Source: Solidesulfovibrio sp. (GTDB lineage: Bacteria; Desulfobacterota; Desulfovibrionia; Desulfovibrionales; Desulfovibrionaceae). Taken from it: a stretch of DNA of 64,000 nucleotides. The position numbers and the translations under genes were made by a program. Shown here one piece after another: positions 52,974-63,126 of the stretch. The stretch's first letter is position 1, and every line of letters begins with the position of its first letter. The stretch is from positions 43,614-107,613 of the forward strand of contig NZ_JARKOZ010000095.1 in the NCBI RefSeq assembly GCF_029978005.1, written 5' to 3'. The notes below the pieces were generated by a model. That model saw only the letters and a list, made by a program, of their open reading frames with translations, was not told where the DNA came from and made no database searches.

Positions 52974-54402
52974 TTCCAAGACTTCCGGCCTTGTCGGAAG
53001 CGGCGAGCCGCTGACCGGGCAGGCCCTGGAGCGGGTCTCCTCCGACGTCCTGAAAAAAGTCCCCCCCCAGAACCTCGAAGCCGAACAGGCGGTTCTGGGG
53101 GGGGTTTTGCTCAAGAACTCCATCCTGTTCAATCTCGTCGACCTGGTCGGCGAGGACGATTTCTACTCCCCGGCCCACCGCCTCATCTACCAGGCCATCC
53201 TGGACCTCTCGCGCCAGAACGCCCCCATCGACCTCGTGTCCCTGGCCGAGGCCCTGCGCGCCTCCGGCCGCCTGGACGAGGTCGGCGGACCGGCCTACCT
53301 GGCCGATCTGACCGCTTCGACCATCTCCGCCGCCAACGCCCTGCACCACGCCGGCATCGTCCGGGAAAAGGCCGTGCAGCGAAAGCTCATCGGCGCGGCC
53401 GTGGACATCATCAGCCGCTGCTACGAGGGCGGCCAGGAAACCGAAAAGCTCCTGGACGAGTCCGAGCAGGCCATCTTCGCCATCGCCGACTCGCGCACCA
53501 CCAAGGGCCTGCACTCCTCCAAGGACCTCGTCACCCGCGTCTTCGAGCAGATCGAAAAGCGCATGGAGAACAAGGAGCTGGTCACCGGCGTGCCCACCGG
53601 CTACTACCAGTTCGACGAGTACACGGCGGGGCTGCAGCCCTCGGACCTCATCATCATCGCCGGCCGGCCCTCCATGGGCAAGACCGCCTTCGCCATGAAC
53701 GTGGCCATGCGCGGCGCGGCCATGCACGGCGTGCCCACGGCCGTCTTTTCGCTGGAAATGTCCATGGAGCAGATCATGCAGCGGATGCTCTGCTGCTGGG
53801 GCAAGGTGGACCTGGCCAAGCTGCGCCGGGGACGCCTGGACGACGACGACTGGGCCAAGCTCTACGACGCCGCCAACCATCTTTCGGCCGCGCCCATCTT
53901 CGTGGACGACACCCCGGCCATCACCACCATGGACCTGCGCGCCCGCTGCCGCCGCCTCAAGGCCGAGCATGGCCTGGGGCTCATCGTGGTGGATTATCTC
54001 CAGCTCATGCGCGCCTCGCGCCACATCGATTCGCGCGAGCAGGAGATCTCCGACATTTCCCGCAGCCTCAAGGCCCTGGCCAAGGAACTGCACGTGCCCG
54101 TCATCGCGCTCTCCCAGCTCAACCGCAAGGTCGAGGAGCGCGCCGACAAGCGACCCATGATGTCCGACCTGCGCGAGTCCGGAGCCATCGAGCAGGACGC
54201 CGACGTCATCATCTTCCTCTACCGCGGCGCGGCCTACAAAAAGAAGGAAGAGCTCACGCCCGAGGACAACGTGGCCGAAATCATCATAGGCAAGCAGCGA
54301 AACGGGCCCACGGGCATGGTGCGCCTGACCTTTTTCAAGGAATCCACCGCTTTCGAGAACCTCTCCGACATCCCGCCCCCGTCCGAACTGGGATTCGGCT
54401 AA
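52945..54402 (+). CDS. dnaB: Replicative DNA helicase DnaB
   Basis: The 485-aa product has the N-terminal domain (VPPQNLEAEQAVLGGVLL from residue 39) and the RecA-like helicase core: Walker A GRPSMGKTAF, ETKVSLEM-type SLEMSMEQIMQRM, Walker B LIVVDYLQLM, and SQLNRKVEERADKRPMMSDLRESGAIEQDAD. It unwinds DNA ahead of the fork. The only in-frame start is a GTG at 52945 inside rplI, with no ribosome site, so translation is likely coupled. No intein or insertion. Confidence 0.96.
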   Translation: MDSPRKKPRNSKTSGLVGSGEPLTGQALERVSSDVLKKVPPQNLEAEQAVLGGVLLKNSILFNLVDLVGEDDFYSPAHRLIYQAILDLSRQNAPIDLVSLAEALRASGRLDEVGGPAYLADLTASTISAANALHHAGIVREKAVQRKLIGAAVDIISRCYEGGQETEKLLDESEQAIFAIADSRTTKGLHSSKDLVTRVFEQIEKRMENKELVTGVPTGYYQFDEYTAGLQPSDLIIIAGRPSMGKTAFAMNVAMRGAAMHGVPTAVFSLEMSMEQIMQRMLCCWGKVDLAKLRRGRLDDDDWAKLYDAANHLSAAPIFVDDTPAITTMDLRARCRRLKAEHGLGLIVVDYLQLMRASRHIDSREQEISDISRSLKALAKELHVPVIALSQLNRKVEERADKRPMMSDLRESGAIEQDADVIIFLYRGAAYKKKEELTPEDNVAEIIIGKQRNGPTGMVRLTFFKESTAFENLSDIPPPSELGFG

Positions 54403-54438
54403 GGCGGGGCGAGGGAGGAGGGAAGATGCCTCCGGCGG

Positions 54439-54463
54439 CCAGGAGGGGGTGACCCCCTCCTGG
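54439..54463. repeat. Perfect GC-rich palindrome in the gap after dnaB
   Basis: CCAGGAGGGGG-TGA-CCCCCTCCTGG, 11-bp arms, with a second similar palindromic run near 54541-54560. No T tract. A comparable element is at 60380-60402. May be a repeated extragenic palindrome of this genome. Confidence 0.65.
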
Positions 54464-54602
54464 ACCTCCCCACCTGCGGGCGTCCGCCCGGCATGGACGA
54501 GAGGCCGGGGCGGCGTGTATCACGTTGAAAGTTTTTGGGGGGAGGAGGGGGGTTCCTCCCCACATCTTCCCTGCCTTTCCTTCAATCAATAAAGGAGCGG
54601 CC

Positions 54603-55901
54603 GTGTATTACGATGCAGCGGAAGGGCTTTCGAGGCCGGAAATCGAGCGGTTGCAGCTTGAGCGCCTGAAAAAGACGCTCAAGCAGGCGGCCGGGTCGCC
54701 GTTTTACGCGAAGCGCTTCAAGGAGTGCGGCGTCGATCCCGAGGGCCTGGCCAGCCTCGACGACGTGAAGCGCCTGCCCTTTACCACCAAGCAGGACCTG
54801 CGCGACAGCTACCCGGACAAGCTCTTGGCCATGCCCCAAAGCGAGATGGTGCGCATGCACGTCTCCTCGGGCACCACCGGCACGCCCACGGTCATCTACC
54901 ACACCAAAAACGACCTGGACTGGTGGGCCTCGCTCATGGCCCGCTGCATGCACATGGTCGGCCTGCGAAAAACCGACGTCTTCCAGAACATGTCCGGCTA
55001 CGGCCTTTTCACCGGAGGCCTCGGCATCCACTGCGGCGCGGAGAAGCTCGGCTGCCTGACCATTCCGGCCGGCGCGGGCAACAGCCACCGCCAGATCAAG
55101 CTCCTCATGGACTTCAAGGTCACGGGCATCCACATCATTCCGTCCTACGCCCTGTACCTGTCCACGGTCTTCGCCGAGATGGGCGTCGATCCGCGCTCGC
55201 TCCCCCTTCGCATCGCCCTGGTCGGGGCCGAGCCCTACACCGAGGAGACGCGCCGCCGCCTGGAGGCCCTTTACGACATGAAGTGCTACAACTCCTACGG
55301 CCTGTCCGAAATGAACGGGCCGGGCGTGGCCTTCGAGTGCCAGGAACAGCATGGCATGCACGTCTGGGAGGACGCCTACCTGGCCGAGATCGTGGATCCG
55401 GCCAGCGGCGAACCCGTGCCCGACGGCGAACTGGGGGAGCTGGTCATGACGAGCCTCGGGCGCGAGGGCATGCCCATCATCCGCTACCGCACCCGCGACA
55501 TGACGCGCTTTCTGCCCGGGGCCTGCCCCTGCGGCCGGGAGCATCGCCGCATCGACCGGCTGCACGGGCGCTGCGACGACATGATGATCGTCAAGGGGTG
55601 CAACATCTTTCCCATGCAGATCGAGCGCATCCTCATGGCCATGCCCGAGGTGGGCCAGAACTACCTGATCGTGCTCGAGCGGGACGGGTTCATCGACGGC
55701 ATCCGGGTCAAGGTGGAGATCCGCGACGAGTATTTCGTGGAGGACATGCGGCAGTTGGGCGCCCTGCAAAAGCGCATCGTGTCGCGGCTTCGCGACGAGA
55801 TACTGGTCACGCCCAAGGTGGAGCTGGTGGAGCGCAACTCCCTGCCCAAGTCCGAGGGCAAGGCCACGCGCGTCATCGACAACCGGGAGAAGGGTGCGTG
55901 A
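54603..55901 (+). CDS. paaK: Phenylacetate-CoA ligase family enzyme
   Basis: The 432-aa product starts at a GTG with an AAAGGAGC ribosome site 6 bases upstream. It is an adenylate-forming enzyme of the PaaK group: YYDAAEGLSRPEIERLQLERLKKT, P-loop SSGTTGTPTV (about 96-105), YGLSEMNGPGVAFEC, RYRTRDMTRFLPGACPCG and DRLHGRCDDMMIVKGCNIFPMQIE. It makes aryl- or acyl-CoA from a carboxylate, ATP and CoA. The substrate may be phenylacetate or another aromatic acid. It forms a unit with the DUF456 gene (GTGA overlap) and threonine synthase. Confidence 0.88.
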   Translation: MYYDAAEGLSRPEIERLQLERLKKTLKQAAGSPFYAKRFKECGVDPEGLASLDDVKRLPFTTKQDLRDSYPDKLLAMPQSEMVRMHVSSGTTGTPTVIYHTKNDLDWWASLMARCMHMVGLRKTDVFQNMSGYGLFTGGLGIHCGAEKLGCLTIPAGAGNSHRQIKLLMDFKVTGIHIIPSYALYLSTVFAEMGVDPRSLPLRIALVGAEPYTEETRRRLEALYDMKCYNSYGLSEMNGPGVAFECQEQHGMHVWEDAYLAEIVDPASGEPVPDGELGELVMTSLGREGMPIIRYRTRDMTRFLPGACPCGREHRRIDRLHGRCDDMMIVKGCNIFPMQIERILMAMPEVGQNYLIVLERDGFIDGIRVKVEIRDEYFVEDMRQLGALQKRIVSRLRDEILVTPKVELVERNSLPKSEGKATRVIDNREKGA

Positions 55902-56404
55902 CCATCGCCTTCGTCGTTCTTTTCCTGCTGCTCCTTCTCGGCTGCCTGACGCTGCACGTCCTCGGCCTGCCGGCCAACTGGCTGCTCCTTGGACTGGTGG
56001 CCTTGTGGGACTATTTCCATCCCGCGCCGCATCTGGGCTTCGCCTTTTACGCCATGCTCGTGTGCGTGGGTCTGGCCGGCGAGGCGGTGGAGCTTTTCGC
56101 CCAGGTCTTCGGGGCCAAGAAATACGGGGCCACGGGCAAGGGCAACCTGGGCGGATTCCTGGGGGCCTTTGCCGGGGCGCTTCTCGGCGCGCCCTTTCTG
56201 CTCGGTCTGGGAGCCCTGTTCGGGGCCGTTGCCGGCGCGTTTGTCGGCTGTTATGTCTTCGAGCGCGCCCACGGGCGCGCCGGGGCCGAGGCCCGCCGGG
56301 CGGCCATGGGGGCCATGTACGGCAAGGTGTTCGGTATGACGGCCAAGGTGGCCTGCGGCGTCGTCATGTGGGTGGCCACGGCCAGGGCCTTGTGGCCGGC
56401 CTAA
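55898..56404 (+). CDS. DUF456 membrane protein
   Basis: The 168-aa product starts at a GTG overlapping the ligase stop. It has four or five membrane segments with the DUF456 pattern LPGNW-like LPANWLLLGLVALWDYF, VGLAGEAVEL, KYGATGKGNLGGFLGAFAGALLGAPF and LGALFGAVAGAFVGCYVFERAHG. The family has no established activity. It is 16 bp before threonine synthase; the order is probably incidental. Confidence 0.85.
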   Translation: MTIAFVVLFLLLLLGCLTLHVLGLPANWLLLGLVALWDYFHPAPHLGFAFYAMLVCVGLAGEAVELFAQVFGAKKYGATGKGNLGGFLGAFAGALLGAPFLLGLGALFGAVAGAFVGCYVFERAHGRAGAEARRAAMGAMYGKVFGMTAKVACGVVMWVATARALWPA

Positions 56405-56420
56405 GAGAAAAGGAAGCGGC

Positions 56421-57872
56421 ATGATCACGGTCAGCGATTTCCCGGCCTACCGGGGCAAGATGGAGTATGTCTGCCTGGGCTGCCAGGCCCGGTTCGATAT
56501 CCGGGAGCTCTACTACACCTGCCCGCACTGCGGGGGCGTGTTCATCCTCGAGGACACGACCTTCGACAGCCTGCTCGAATACCCGGCCAGCTATTGGCAG
56601 TCGCTGTTCGACAAGCGGGCCGCGACGCGCGTGACGGCCCTTCGCGGCGTGCTGCGCTACTACGAGCTCATGGCCCCGGTCATGGACGAGGGCGACATCG
56701 TCTACCTGGGCGAGGGCCACACCCCGCTCGTGGCCGCCAACGAGGCCCTGACCGAGGCCGTGGGCGTGCCCTTCTTCTACAAAAACGACGGCCAGAACCC
56801 CAGCGCCTCCTTCAAGGACCGGGGCATGGCCTGCGCCTTCAGCTATCTGAAGCACCTCGTGCGGGTCAACGCCTGGGATTCGGTGCTGACCGTGTGCGCC
56901 TCCACGGGCGACACCTCGGCCTCGGCCGCGCTCTACGCCGCCTACGTCGGCGGGCCCATCAAGTCCGTGGTCATCCTGCCCAAGGGCAAGGTCACGCCCC
57001 AGCAGCTGGCCCAGCCGCTCGGCAGCGGGGCCACGGTCATCGAGGTGCCGGGCGTCTTCGACGACTGCATGAAGGTGGTGGAGCACCTGGCCGACAACTA
57101 CCGGGTGGCGCTGCTCAATTCGAAAAACGCCTGGCGCATCCTGGGCCAGGAATCCTACGCCTTCGAGGTGGCCCAGTGGTTCGGCTGGGACACCTACCGC
57201 AAGTGCGTGTTCGTGCCCATCGGCAACGCCGGCAACGTGACGGCCATCATGAGCGGCTTCCTGAAGCTCAAGAAGCTCGGCGTCATCCGCTCCCTGCCGC
57301 GCATCTTCGGCGTCCAGTCCCACCACGCCGACCCGGTCTGGCGCTACTACGACGAAGCCGATCCGGCCAAGCGGCATTACGAGCCCGTGTCCGTGACGCC
57401 CTCCGTGGCCCAGGCGGCCATGATCGGCAACCCGGTGTCCTTTCCGCGCGTGGCCCATTTCGTGGAGCAATACGAAAAGATCGGCGGCCCTGGCAGCTTC
57501 CAGGTGATCCAGGTGACCGAGCAGGCCATCATCGAGGGCATGCTCACGGCCAACCGCCACGGCCACATCAGCTGCACCCAGGGCGGCGAATGCCTGGCCG
57601 GTCTCATCAAGGCCCGGGAACTCGGCCTGGTCGAGCCCTCGGAAGTATCGATCCTCGACGCCACGGCCCATCACCTGAAGTTCATCGGCTTCCAGGAAAT
57701 GTATTACGACGGGAGCTTCCCGGCGGCCTACGGCATCACGCCCGACGCCAGGTTCGTCAATCGGCCGCGCGGCATCCTCACCGACGCGGACAAGGCGGCC
57801 CTATCCCCCGGGGACTACACGGCCAAGGCCGCGGCGGCCATCGTCGAGGCCTTGGGGCTTTCGCGCAAATAG
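56421..57872 (+). CDS. thrC: Threonine synthase
   Basis: The 483-aa product has an N-terminal zinc-ribbon-like pair (CLGCQARFDIRELYYTCPHCGG), then the PLP fold type II core: LGEGHTPLV, PLP-lysine in NPSASFKDRG (about 130-139), ASTGDTSASAALYAAY and the phosphate-binding GNAGNVTA. It converts O-phosphohomoserine to threonine. The form is the longer bacterial class found in Desulfovibrionaceae. An AAGGAAG ribosome site precedes the ATG. A strong terminator follows. Confidence 0.94.
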   Translation: MITVSDFPAYRGKMEYVCLGCQARFDIRELYYTCPHCGGVFILEDTTFDSLLEYPASYWQSLFDKRAATRVTALRGVLRYYELMAPVMDEGDIVYLGEGHTPLVAANEALTEAVGVPFFYKNDGQNPSASFKDRGMACAFSYLKHLVRVNAWDSVLTVCASTGDTSASAALYAAYVGGPIKSVVILPKGKVTPQQLAQPLGSGATVIEVPGVFDDCMKVVEHLADNYRVALLNSKNAWRILGQESYAFEVAQWFGWDTYRKCVFVPIGNAGNVTAIMSGFLKLKKLGVIRSLPRIFGVQSHHADPVWRYYDEADPAKRHYEPVSVTPSVAQAAMIGNPVSFPRVAHFVEQYEKIGGPGSFQVIQVTEQAIIEGMLTANRHGHISCTQGGECLAGLIKARELGLVEPSEVSILDATAHHLKFIGFQEMYYDGSFPAAYGITPDARFVNRPRGILTDADKAALSPGDYTAKAAAAIVEALGLSRK

Positions 57873-57893
57873 CGGGCTTTTACGACCAAACAA

Positions 57894-57935
57894 GCGCCGG
57901 CGCGGGAAGGCCCTTCCCGCGCCGGCGTCGTTTTT
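57894..57935 (+). terminator. Rho-independent terminator of thrC
   Basis: CGCCGGCGCGGGAAGG (57895-57910) faces its complement (57912-57927), a stem of about 14 bp closed by a small loop, followed by TCGTTTTT. Confidence 0.9.
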
Positions 57936-57956
57936 GGGCCGTGCCGGCGCTTTCGG

Positions 57957-58016
57957 AAAAACAAGTCCCGCCGGGGACCCCTCGGCTGGTGTTGTTGCCT
58001 CGGGGCGACCGGCGGG
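57957..58016 (-). terminator. Terminator of the Cys-rich protein gene
   Basis: Arms 57967-57974 and 58009-58016 (CCCGCCGG/CCGGCGGG) with further pairing inside (CCCC..GG with CC..GGGG). On the minus strand the stem is followed by ACTTGTTTTT (57957-57961). A second nested hairpin (58031-58040 with 58079-58088, inner CCTCCC-TGAA-GGAGGG) lies between it and the gene, so the 3' end is highly structured. Confidence 0.65.
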
Positions 58017-58195
58017 GCTGGGGGAAAAGAATCGGCGAGGGTCTCCTCCCTGAAGGAGGGCAGGGTGTCGGGCGGAGGCCTCGCCGATGAACGGGCGCGG
58101 GAGGGGTCAGGTCCCACGATCCCTGGATTGACGTTGGTGTCGGTTCCTCGTGGTTTGCGTCGGCAAAATTTTCGCCGTCCGTCACGGCCGCGGCG

Positions 58196-58765
58196 TCAGG
58201 CCGCTTCCTTCGCGCAGGAGCCGAGCTCCTGGCGCACGACGTCCATGGGCACGACCATGGGCTCGCGGAAGGAAAATCCCTGGCTCTCGCCCCAGGTGGC
58301 GCTGTCGGCCGGGCGGCCGTCGTAGAACACGTCCTCAAGGACCAGATAGTCGGCCTCGCCGAGGATGCGGTCCCAGCGCTGCACCAGAAACCGGAAGCGC
58401 TCGGCGTCGCAGGCGGTCACGTCGCGCCAGGTCCAGCTCCGGGAGCAGACCTCGTCGTCGTAGCCGAGCAGGCAGACGTTGTCCTCGGGGCGTGTGAGCA
58501 GCTCGCGCTGGGTGAGTTCGACGGCGGCCGTGGCCACATGGCCGGGGTCGAGGTCCATGGCCCCGCTGTCGCAGGCGGCCACGATGGCGGAATCCCGGGT
58601 CAGGCGCATGCCGCAGGTGTTGTTGCCGTTGGCCCGCCACCATTCCAGGGAGTTGGTCTTGTAGAGGTTCTCGCCGAGCCGGCAGACGCGGGCGGCGTTC
58701 TCGTCGTCCACCGGATGCAGGGCCAGATCGCAGCACAGGCCGGTGATGGTAAGAGTCAGGTCCAT
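58196..58765 (-). CDS. Cys-rich protein of unknown function under a sigma-54 promoter
   Basis: The 189-aa product is not recognised. It has nine cysteines (two adjacent near residue 11, others spaced through the first 130 residues and one at the end), Trp-rich patches (LEWWRANGNNTCG, SRSWTWRDV) and no signal peptide or membrane segment. The ATG at 58765 has an AAGGAGAAAC ribosome site; the long frame to 59068 crosses the promoter. It is divergent from a sigma-54 activator gene. The spread of Cys could bind a metal or cluster, but the spacing fits no motif I know. Confidence 0.8.
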   Translation of the reverse strand: MDLTLTITGLCCDLALHPVDDENAARVCRLGENLYKTNSLEWWRANGNNTCGMRLTRDSAIVAACDSGAMDLDPGHVATAAVELTQRELLTRPEDNVCLLGYDDEVCSRSWTWRDVTACDAERFRFLVQRWDRILGEADYLVLEDVFYDGRPADSATWGESQGFSFREPMVVPMDVVRQELGSCAKEAA

Positions 58766-58810
58766 ATCGTTTCTCCTTGGAGGGCGGGGCGTGATTATTT
58801 GAGAAAAAAA

Positions 58811-58824
58811 GCACTTTTCATGCC
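58811..58824 (-). promoter_or_regulatory. Sigma-54 (-24/-12) promoter of the Cys-rich protein gene
   Basis: On the minus strand CGGCATGAAAAGTGCTT holds the invariant GG (58823-58824) and GC (58811-58812) with exactly 10 bases between, followed by T-rich sequence as usual. It lies 46 bp before the ATG. The divergent sigma-54 activator is the obvious regulator. Confidence 0.7.
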
Positions 58825-58898
58825 GTTTTTTAAAATCTATTATTTCAATATGTTGTTGTTTTTGATTTCTTCTTAATGTATGGTAAGGACGATTTTTG

Positions 58899-58950
58899 CG
58901 TCCGCCGGGGCGATTCCCGCTTCCCTGAAGGGGGAGGCCGGCGGCGGACG
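58899..58950. promoter_or_regulatory. Inverted repeat, candidate activator binding site
   Basis: CGTCCGCCG (58899-58907) and CGGCGGACG (58942-58950) form a 9-bp inverted repeat with 34 bp between, about 75-125 bp upstream of the sigma-54 promoter, the right range for an enhancer. It could also be a hairpin in the leader of the activator gene. Confidence 0.35.
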
Positions 58951-58970
58951 ACGTTGTTTTTGGAGTTTGC

Positions 58971-60308
<1,338 letters not shown>

Positions 60309-60379
60309 TGCGTCTGCAAAATCTTCTATTGGACGTACATTGCGTCTGACCCGCTCCTTCCCTTTCCACCCCGAGGGGG

Positions 60380-60402
60380 CCGGGGGGAATCATTCCCCCC
60401 GG
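60380..60402. repeat. Perfect GC-rich palindrome before tlyA
   Basis: CCGGGGGGAAT-C-ATTCCCCCCGG, 11-bp arms, followed by a second palindrome (GGGGCCCGGGGCGGCGCCCCGG). Similar in style to 54439-54463. No T tract; possible repeated extragenic element or 3' hairpin of the activator gene. Confidence 0.6.
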
Positions 60403-60449
60403 CGGGGCCCGGGGCGGCGCCCCGGTCTTCCTCCGCACAAGGACGCATC

Positions 60450-61205
60450 ATGGCCAAGGACAAACAACGGGCGGACCAGCTCGTTTTCGAACAGGGGCTG
60501 GCGGACACGCGGGAGCGGGCCAAGCGGCTGATCATGGCCGGGCTGGTGCGCGTGGTCGCGGACGGCCGGGAGGCGGCCGTGGACAAGCCCGGGCGGATGT
60601 TTCCGACGGGCACGGCCTTTTCCCTGGAGGCGGGGGAGCGCTACGTCAGTCGGGGCGGGGGCAAGCTCGAAACGGCCCTGGAGGCTTTTTCCCTGGACGT
60701 TTCGGGCCTGGTCGCTCTGGACGCCGGCGCGTCCACGGGCGGGTTCACGGACTGCCTGCTCCAGCACGGCGCGGCCCGGGTCTACGCCGTGGACGTGGGC
60801 ACGGCGCAGCTGCACGAGAAGCTCAAGGCCGACGCGCGCGTGGTCTCCATGGAAAACGTCAACCTGCGCCACGCGCCGCCGGATTTGCTGCCCGAGCCCG
60901 TGGACGTGGTGGTGGCCGACCTGTCGTTTATTTCGCTGACCAAGGTGCTGCCGGCGCTCTTGCCTTTCCTGAAGCCCGGTGGGCTTGTCGTGGCGCTGGT
61001 CAAGCCCCAGTTCGAACTCACGCCCGAGAAGGTGGGCAAGGGCGGCGTGGTGCGCGAGGAGGCCTTCCGCCAGGAAGCCGTGGACAAGGTGACGGCCTTC
61101 GCCCGCCAGGAACTGGGGCTCTCGCCCATCGGCGTCGTGCCGTCCAAGGTCAAGGGCCCCAAGGGCAACCAGGAATATCTGGCGGCGTTCGTCCGCTCGT
61201 CCTAG
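60450..61205 (+). CDS. tlyA: TlyA-family rRNA 2'-O-methyltransferase
   Basis: The 251-aa product has an N-terminal S4 RNA-binding domain (ADQLVFEQGLADTRERAKRLIMAGLVRV, about 8-35) and an FtsJ-like methyltransferase domain: VSRGGGKLETAL, SAM site LDAGASTGGFTDCLL (about 91-105), VDVGTAQL, DLSFISLTKVLPAL and VKPQFELTPEKVGKGGVVRE. Members methylate rRNA, and some were first named haemolysins. The stop codon TAG overlaps the convergent araC-type stop (shared CTAG). Confidence 0.93.
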   Translation: MAKDKQRADQLVFEQGLADTRERAKRLIMAGLVRVVADGREAAVDKPGRMFPTGTAFSLEAGERYVSRGGGKLETALEAFSLDVSGLVALDAGASTGGFTDCLLQHGAARVYAVDVGTAQLHEKLKADARVVSMENVNLRHAPPDLLPEPVDVVVADLSFISLTKVLPALLPFLKPGGLVVALVKPQFELTPEKVGKGGVVREEAFRQEAVDKVTAFARQELGLSPIGVVPSKVKGPKGNQEYLAAFVRSS

Positions 61206-62119
61206 CCCGCCGCGCCCCGCAGGCGGGCGATTTCCTCGGACGGCGGCGCGCCGAAGAGCCGCTTGTACTCCCGCGAGAACTGGGAAGCGCTGGCGTAGCC
61301 CACGCGCTGGGCGGCCTCGGCCGCCGTGGCCCCAGGCTCGGCCAGCAGGGCGCGCGCCTTGTGCAGCCGCACGGCCTTCACGTATTGCAGCGGCGTCGTG
61401 GCCGTGACCGCCCGAAAGGCGTGATGGAAGGTCGAAAGCCCCATGTGGGCCTCGCGGGCAAGCGACTCGACGTCCAGTTCGTCCTTGAAATCCGCATGGA
61501 TGCGCCGCAGCGCCCGGGAGACCGCGCGCAGCCGGCCGTTTTGCGCGGCCAGGGCCCGCAGCGTCGGCCCCTGGCCGCCGCGCAGCACCCGAAAGACGAT
61601 CTCGCGCACGATGCCCGGCCCCAGGATGCGTGCCTCGTCCGGCGCGCCCAGGCACTCGGCCAGCCGCGCCGCCGCGTCGGCGATGTGCGCCGTCATGGGC
61701 ATGGCCCGCATGCCCACGGCGTCGGCAGGCTCGGATGGCGCGCCGAACGCGTCTCCGGGCGCGTCATCCATCTCCAGCAACAGTTCCCCGAGCACGGCCG
61801 GATCCACCCGCACCGAGAGCCCGTAAAGCGGCGCGTCGGCCGTGGCGAAGGTCTCGCAGGAAAAGGCCAGGGGCACCGCCACCACCCAGTAGTGGCCCGG
61901 GTCCAGGCTGTGGACCGCGCCGCCGACCAAGGCTCGCTTGCGCCCCGTGGCCAGGATGACCACGGACGGCTCGTAGAGCGCCGGGGCCAGCGGATAGTGG
62001 CTCACGGCCCTGGCGTAGCGCACGCCGGGCAGGGGCGAGTCGGAAAACCCGTCGCGCCTGGCCTGGACGGCGAGAAGCCCGGCCAGGCGCTCCCGGGATG
62101 TTTCGGTCGATGGCGTCAT
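61202..62119 (-). CDS. AraC-family transcriptional regulator
   Basis: The 305-aa product has the AraC_N domain (PSVVILATGRKRALVGGAVHSLDPGHYWVVAVPLAFSCET, about 45-85) and C-terminal double helix-turn-helix (LDVESLAREAHMGLSTFHHAFRAVTATTPLQYVKAVRLHKARALL...AAQRVGYASASQFSREYKRLFGAPP). The ATG at 62119 has a GGGAGCG ribosome site; the frame start at 62284 is not used. It is divergent from a nitroreductase gene and probably controls it. Confidence 0.92.
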   Translation of the reverse strand: MTPSTETSRERLAGLLAVQARRDGFSDSPLPGVRYARAVSHYPLAPALYEPSVVILATGRKRALVGGAVHSLDPGHYWVVAVPLAFSCETFATADAPLYGLSVRVDPAVLGELLLEMDDAPGDAFGAPSEPADAVGMRAMPMTAHIADAAARLAECLGAPDEARILGPGIVREIVFRVLRGGQGPTLRALAAQNGRLRAVSRALRRIHADFKDELDVESLAREAHMGLSTFHHAFRAVTATTPLQYVKAVRLHKARALLAEPGATAAEAAQRVGYASASQFSREYKRLFGAPPSEEIARLRGAAG

Positions 62120-62175
62120 TCGTGGCGCTCCCTGGGGGCAAGTTGCCGCAAAACGGCGTTTCTTGCAGCTGAAAA

Positions 62176-62189
62176 TGCGAAATTTCGCA
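62176..62189. promoter_or_regulatory. Palindrome in the araC-type / nitroreductase gap
   Basis: TGCGAAATTTCGCA is a perfect 14-bp palindrome, 57 bp from the regulator ATG and 116 bp from the nitroreductase ATG. A likely operator for a dimeric regulator. Clear -10/-35 boxes were not found nearby. Confidence 0.45.
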
Positions 62190-62304
62190 GGATCAGGCAA
62201 GCCGGCGACAGAAACCCGCCTTGGTGCCGGCGCGTCGGCGGGGTAGGACGAGGGCGTGGCGGACGGGACGTCCGCCCGATACACGCCAACAAGGAGACGC
62301 GATC

Positions 62305-62925
62305 ATGAGCATGGGCGTCAAGGAAGCCATCGCCGCGCGCCACAGCGTGCGCGCCTTTGCCAAGGAACCGCTGACCAAGGACGAGATCCACGAACTGCTG
62401 GAGGCGGCCAGAAGCGCGCCGTCGAGCCTCAATTCCCAGCCCTGGCGCTTCAAGGTGGTGACGGCCCCGGCGGACATCGCCTGGTTCGGCACCAGCGAAG
62501 CTTCGCGCAGGCAGGGCTGGCTGGCCGGCGCGGCCGCCATCTTCATCTGCTGCGCCGATCTGGCCCATTACGTGAAGGATTCGCAGTCCGCGGCGTTTTT
62601 CTACCGCGACGGCAAAATCATCACGGGCGAGCCCATGGACGGCATCGACGCCTATGTGGCGCGCGAGGCCGAGGCGGCGGAGCAGGCCAAGTTCGGCGCT
62701 TGCGCCATGAACACGGCCATTGCCGAGGCGTTCCTCATGCTGCGCGCCGTGGAGATGGGCCTTGGCACGTGCTGGGTGGGCATGTTCGACGAGGCGAACA
62801 TCAAGGCGCGTTTCGCCATCCCCGAAGGCATGCGCATTGTGAACATCCTGGCCGTGGGCCATCCCGACGAGCCGGAGGTGTATCCGCGCAAGCGCAAGGC
62901 GATGGAAGAGATCGTGCTCAAATAA
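62305..62925 (+). CDS. Nitroreductase-family flavoprotein
   Basis: The 206-aa product has the FMN sites of the family: RHSVRAF (residues 12-18), SAPSSLNSQPW (about 37-47), AEAFLMLRAVEMGLGTCWVGMFDE and ILAVGHPDE. Size and motifs fit a stand-alone nitroreductase (NfsB/FRP-like class), which reduces quinones or nitro compounds using NAD(P)H. The ATG has a strong AAGGAGACGC ribosome site. It is divergent from the AraC-type regulator. A GTA-loop hairpin (62934-62960) follows. Confidence 0.92.
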   Translation: MSMGVKEAIAARHSVRAFAKEPLTKDEIHELLEAARSAPSSLNSQPWRFKVVTAPADIAWFGTSEASRRQGWLAGAAAIFICCADLAHYVKDSQSAAFFYRDGKIITGEPMDGIDAYVAREAEAAEQAKFGACAMNTAIAEAFLMLRAVEMGLGTCWVGMFDEANIKARFAIPEGMRIVNILAVGHPDEPEVYPRKRKAMEEIVLK

Positions 62926-62933
62926 CGGCGACA

Positions 62934-62960
62934 GGCCGGCGGCGGGTACCGCCGCCGGCC
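62934..62960 (+). terminator. Hairpin after the nitroreductase gene
   Basis: GGCCGGCGGCGG (62934-62945), loop GTA, CCGCCGCCGGCC (62949-62960): a perfect 12-bp stem. No T tract, so an intrinsic stop is less certain; it may also protect the 3' end. Confidence 0.5.
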
Positions 62961-63126
62961 CCGCTTCGCCAAAGCTAACCTTTGCCTTGCCGCTTCCTGA
63001 AAGCGAATTCATGAAATGACCCCGTAATCCCGTCCCCCCTTTGCGCGAGCGGCCAAATACCGTACACTGCCGCGACGTTGCCCCATCCGGGGCCGATCAC
63101 GGCCGCAGCAGCAAGGAGCGTCGCCC

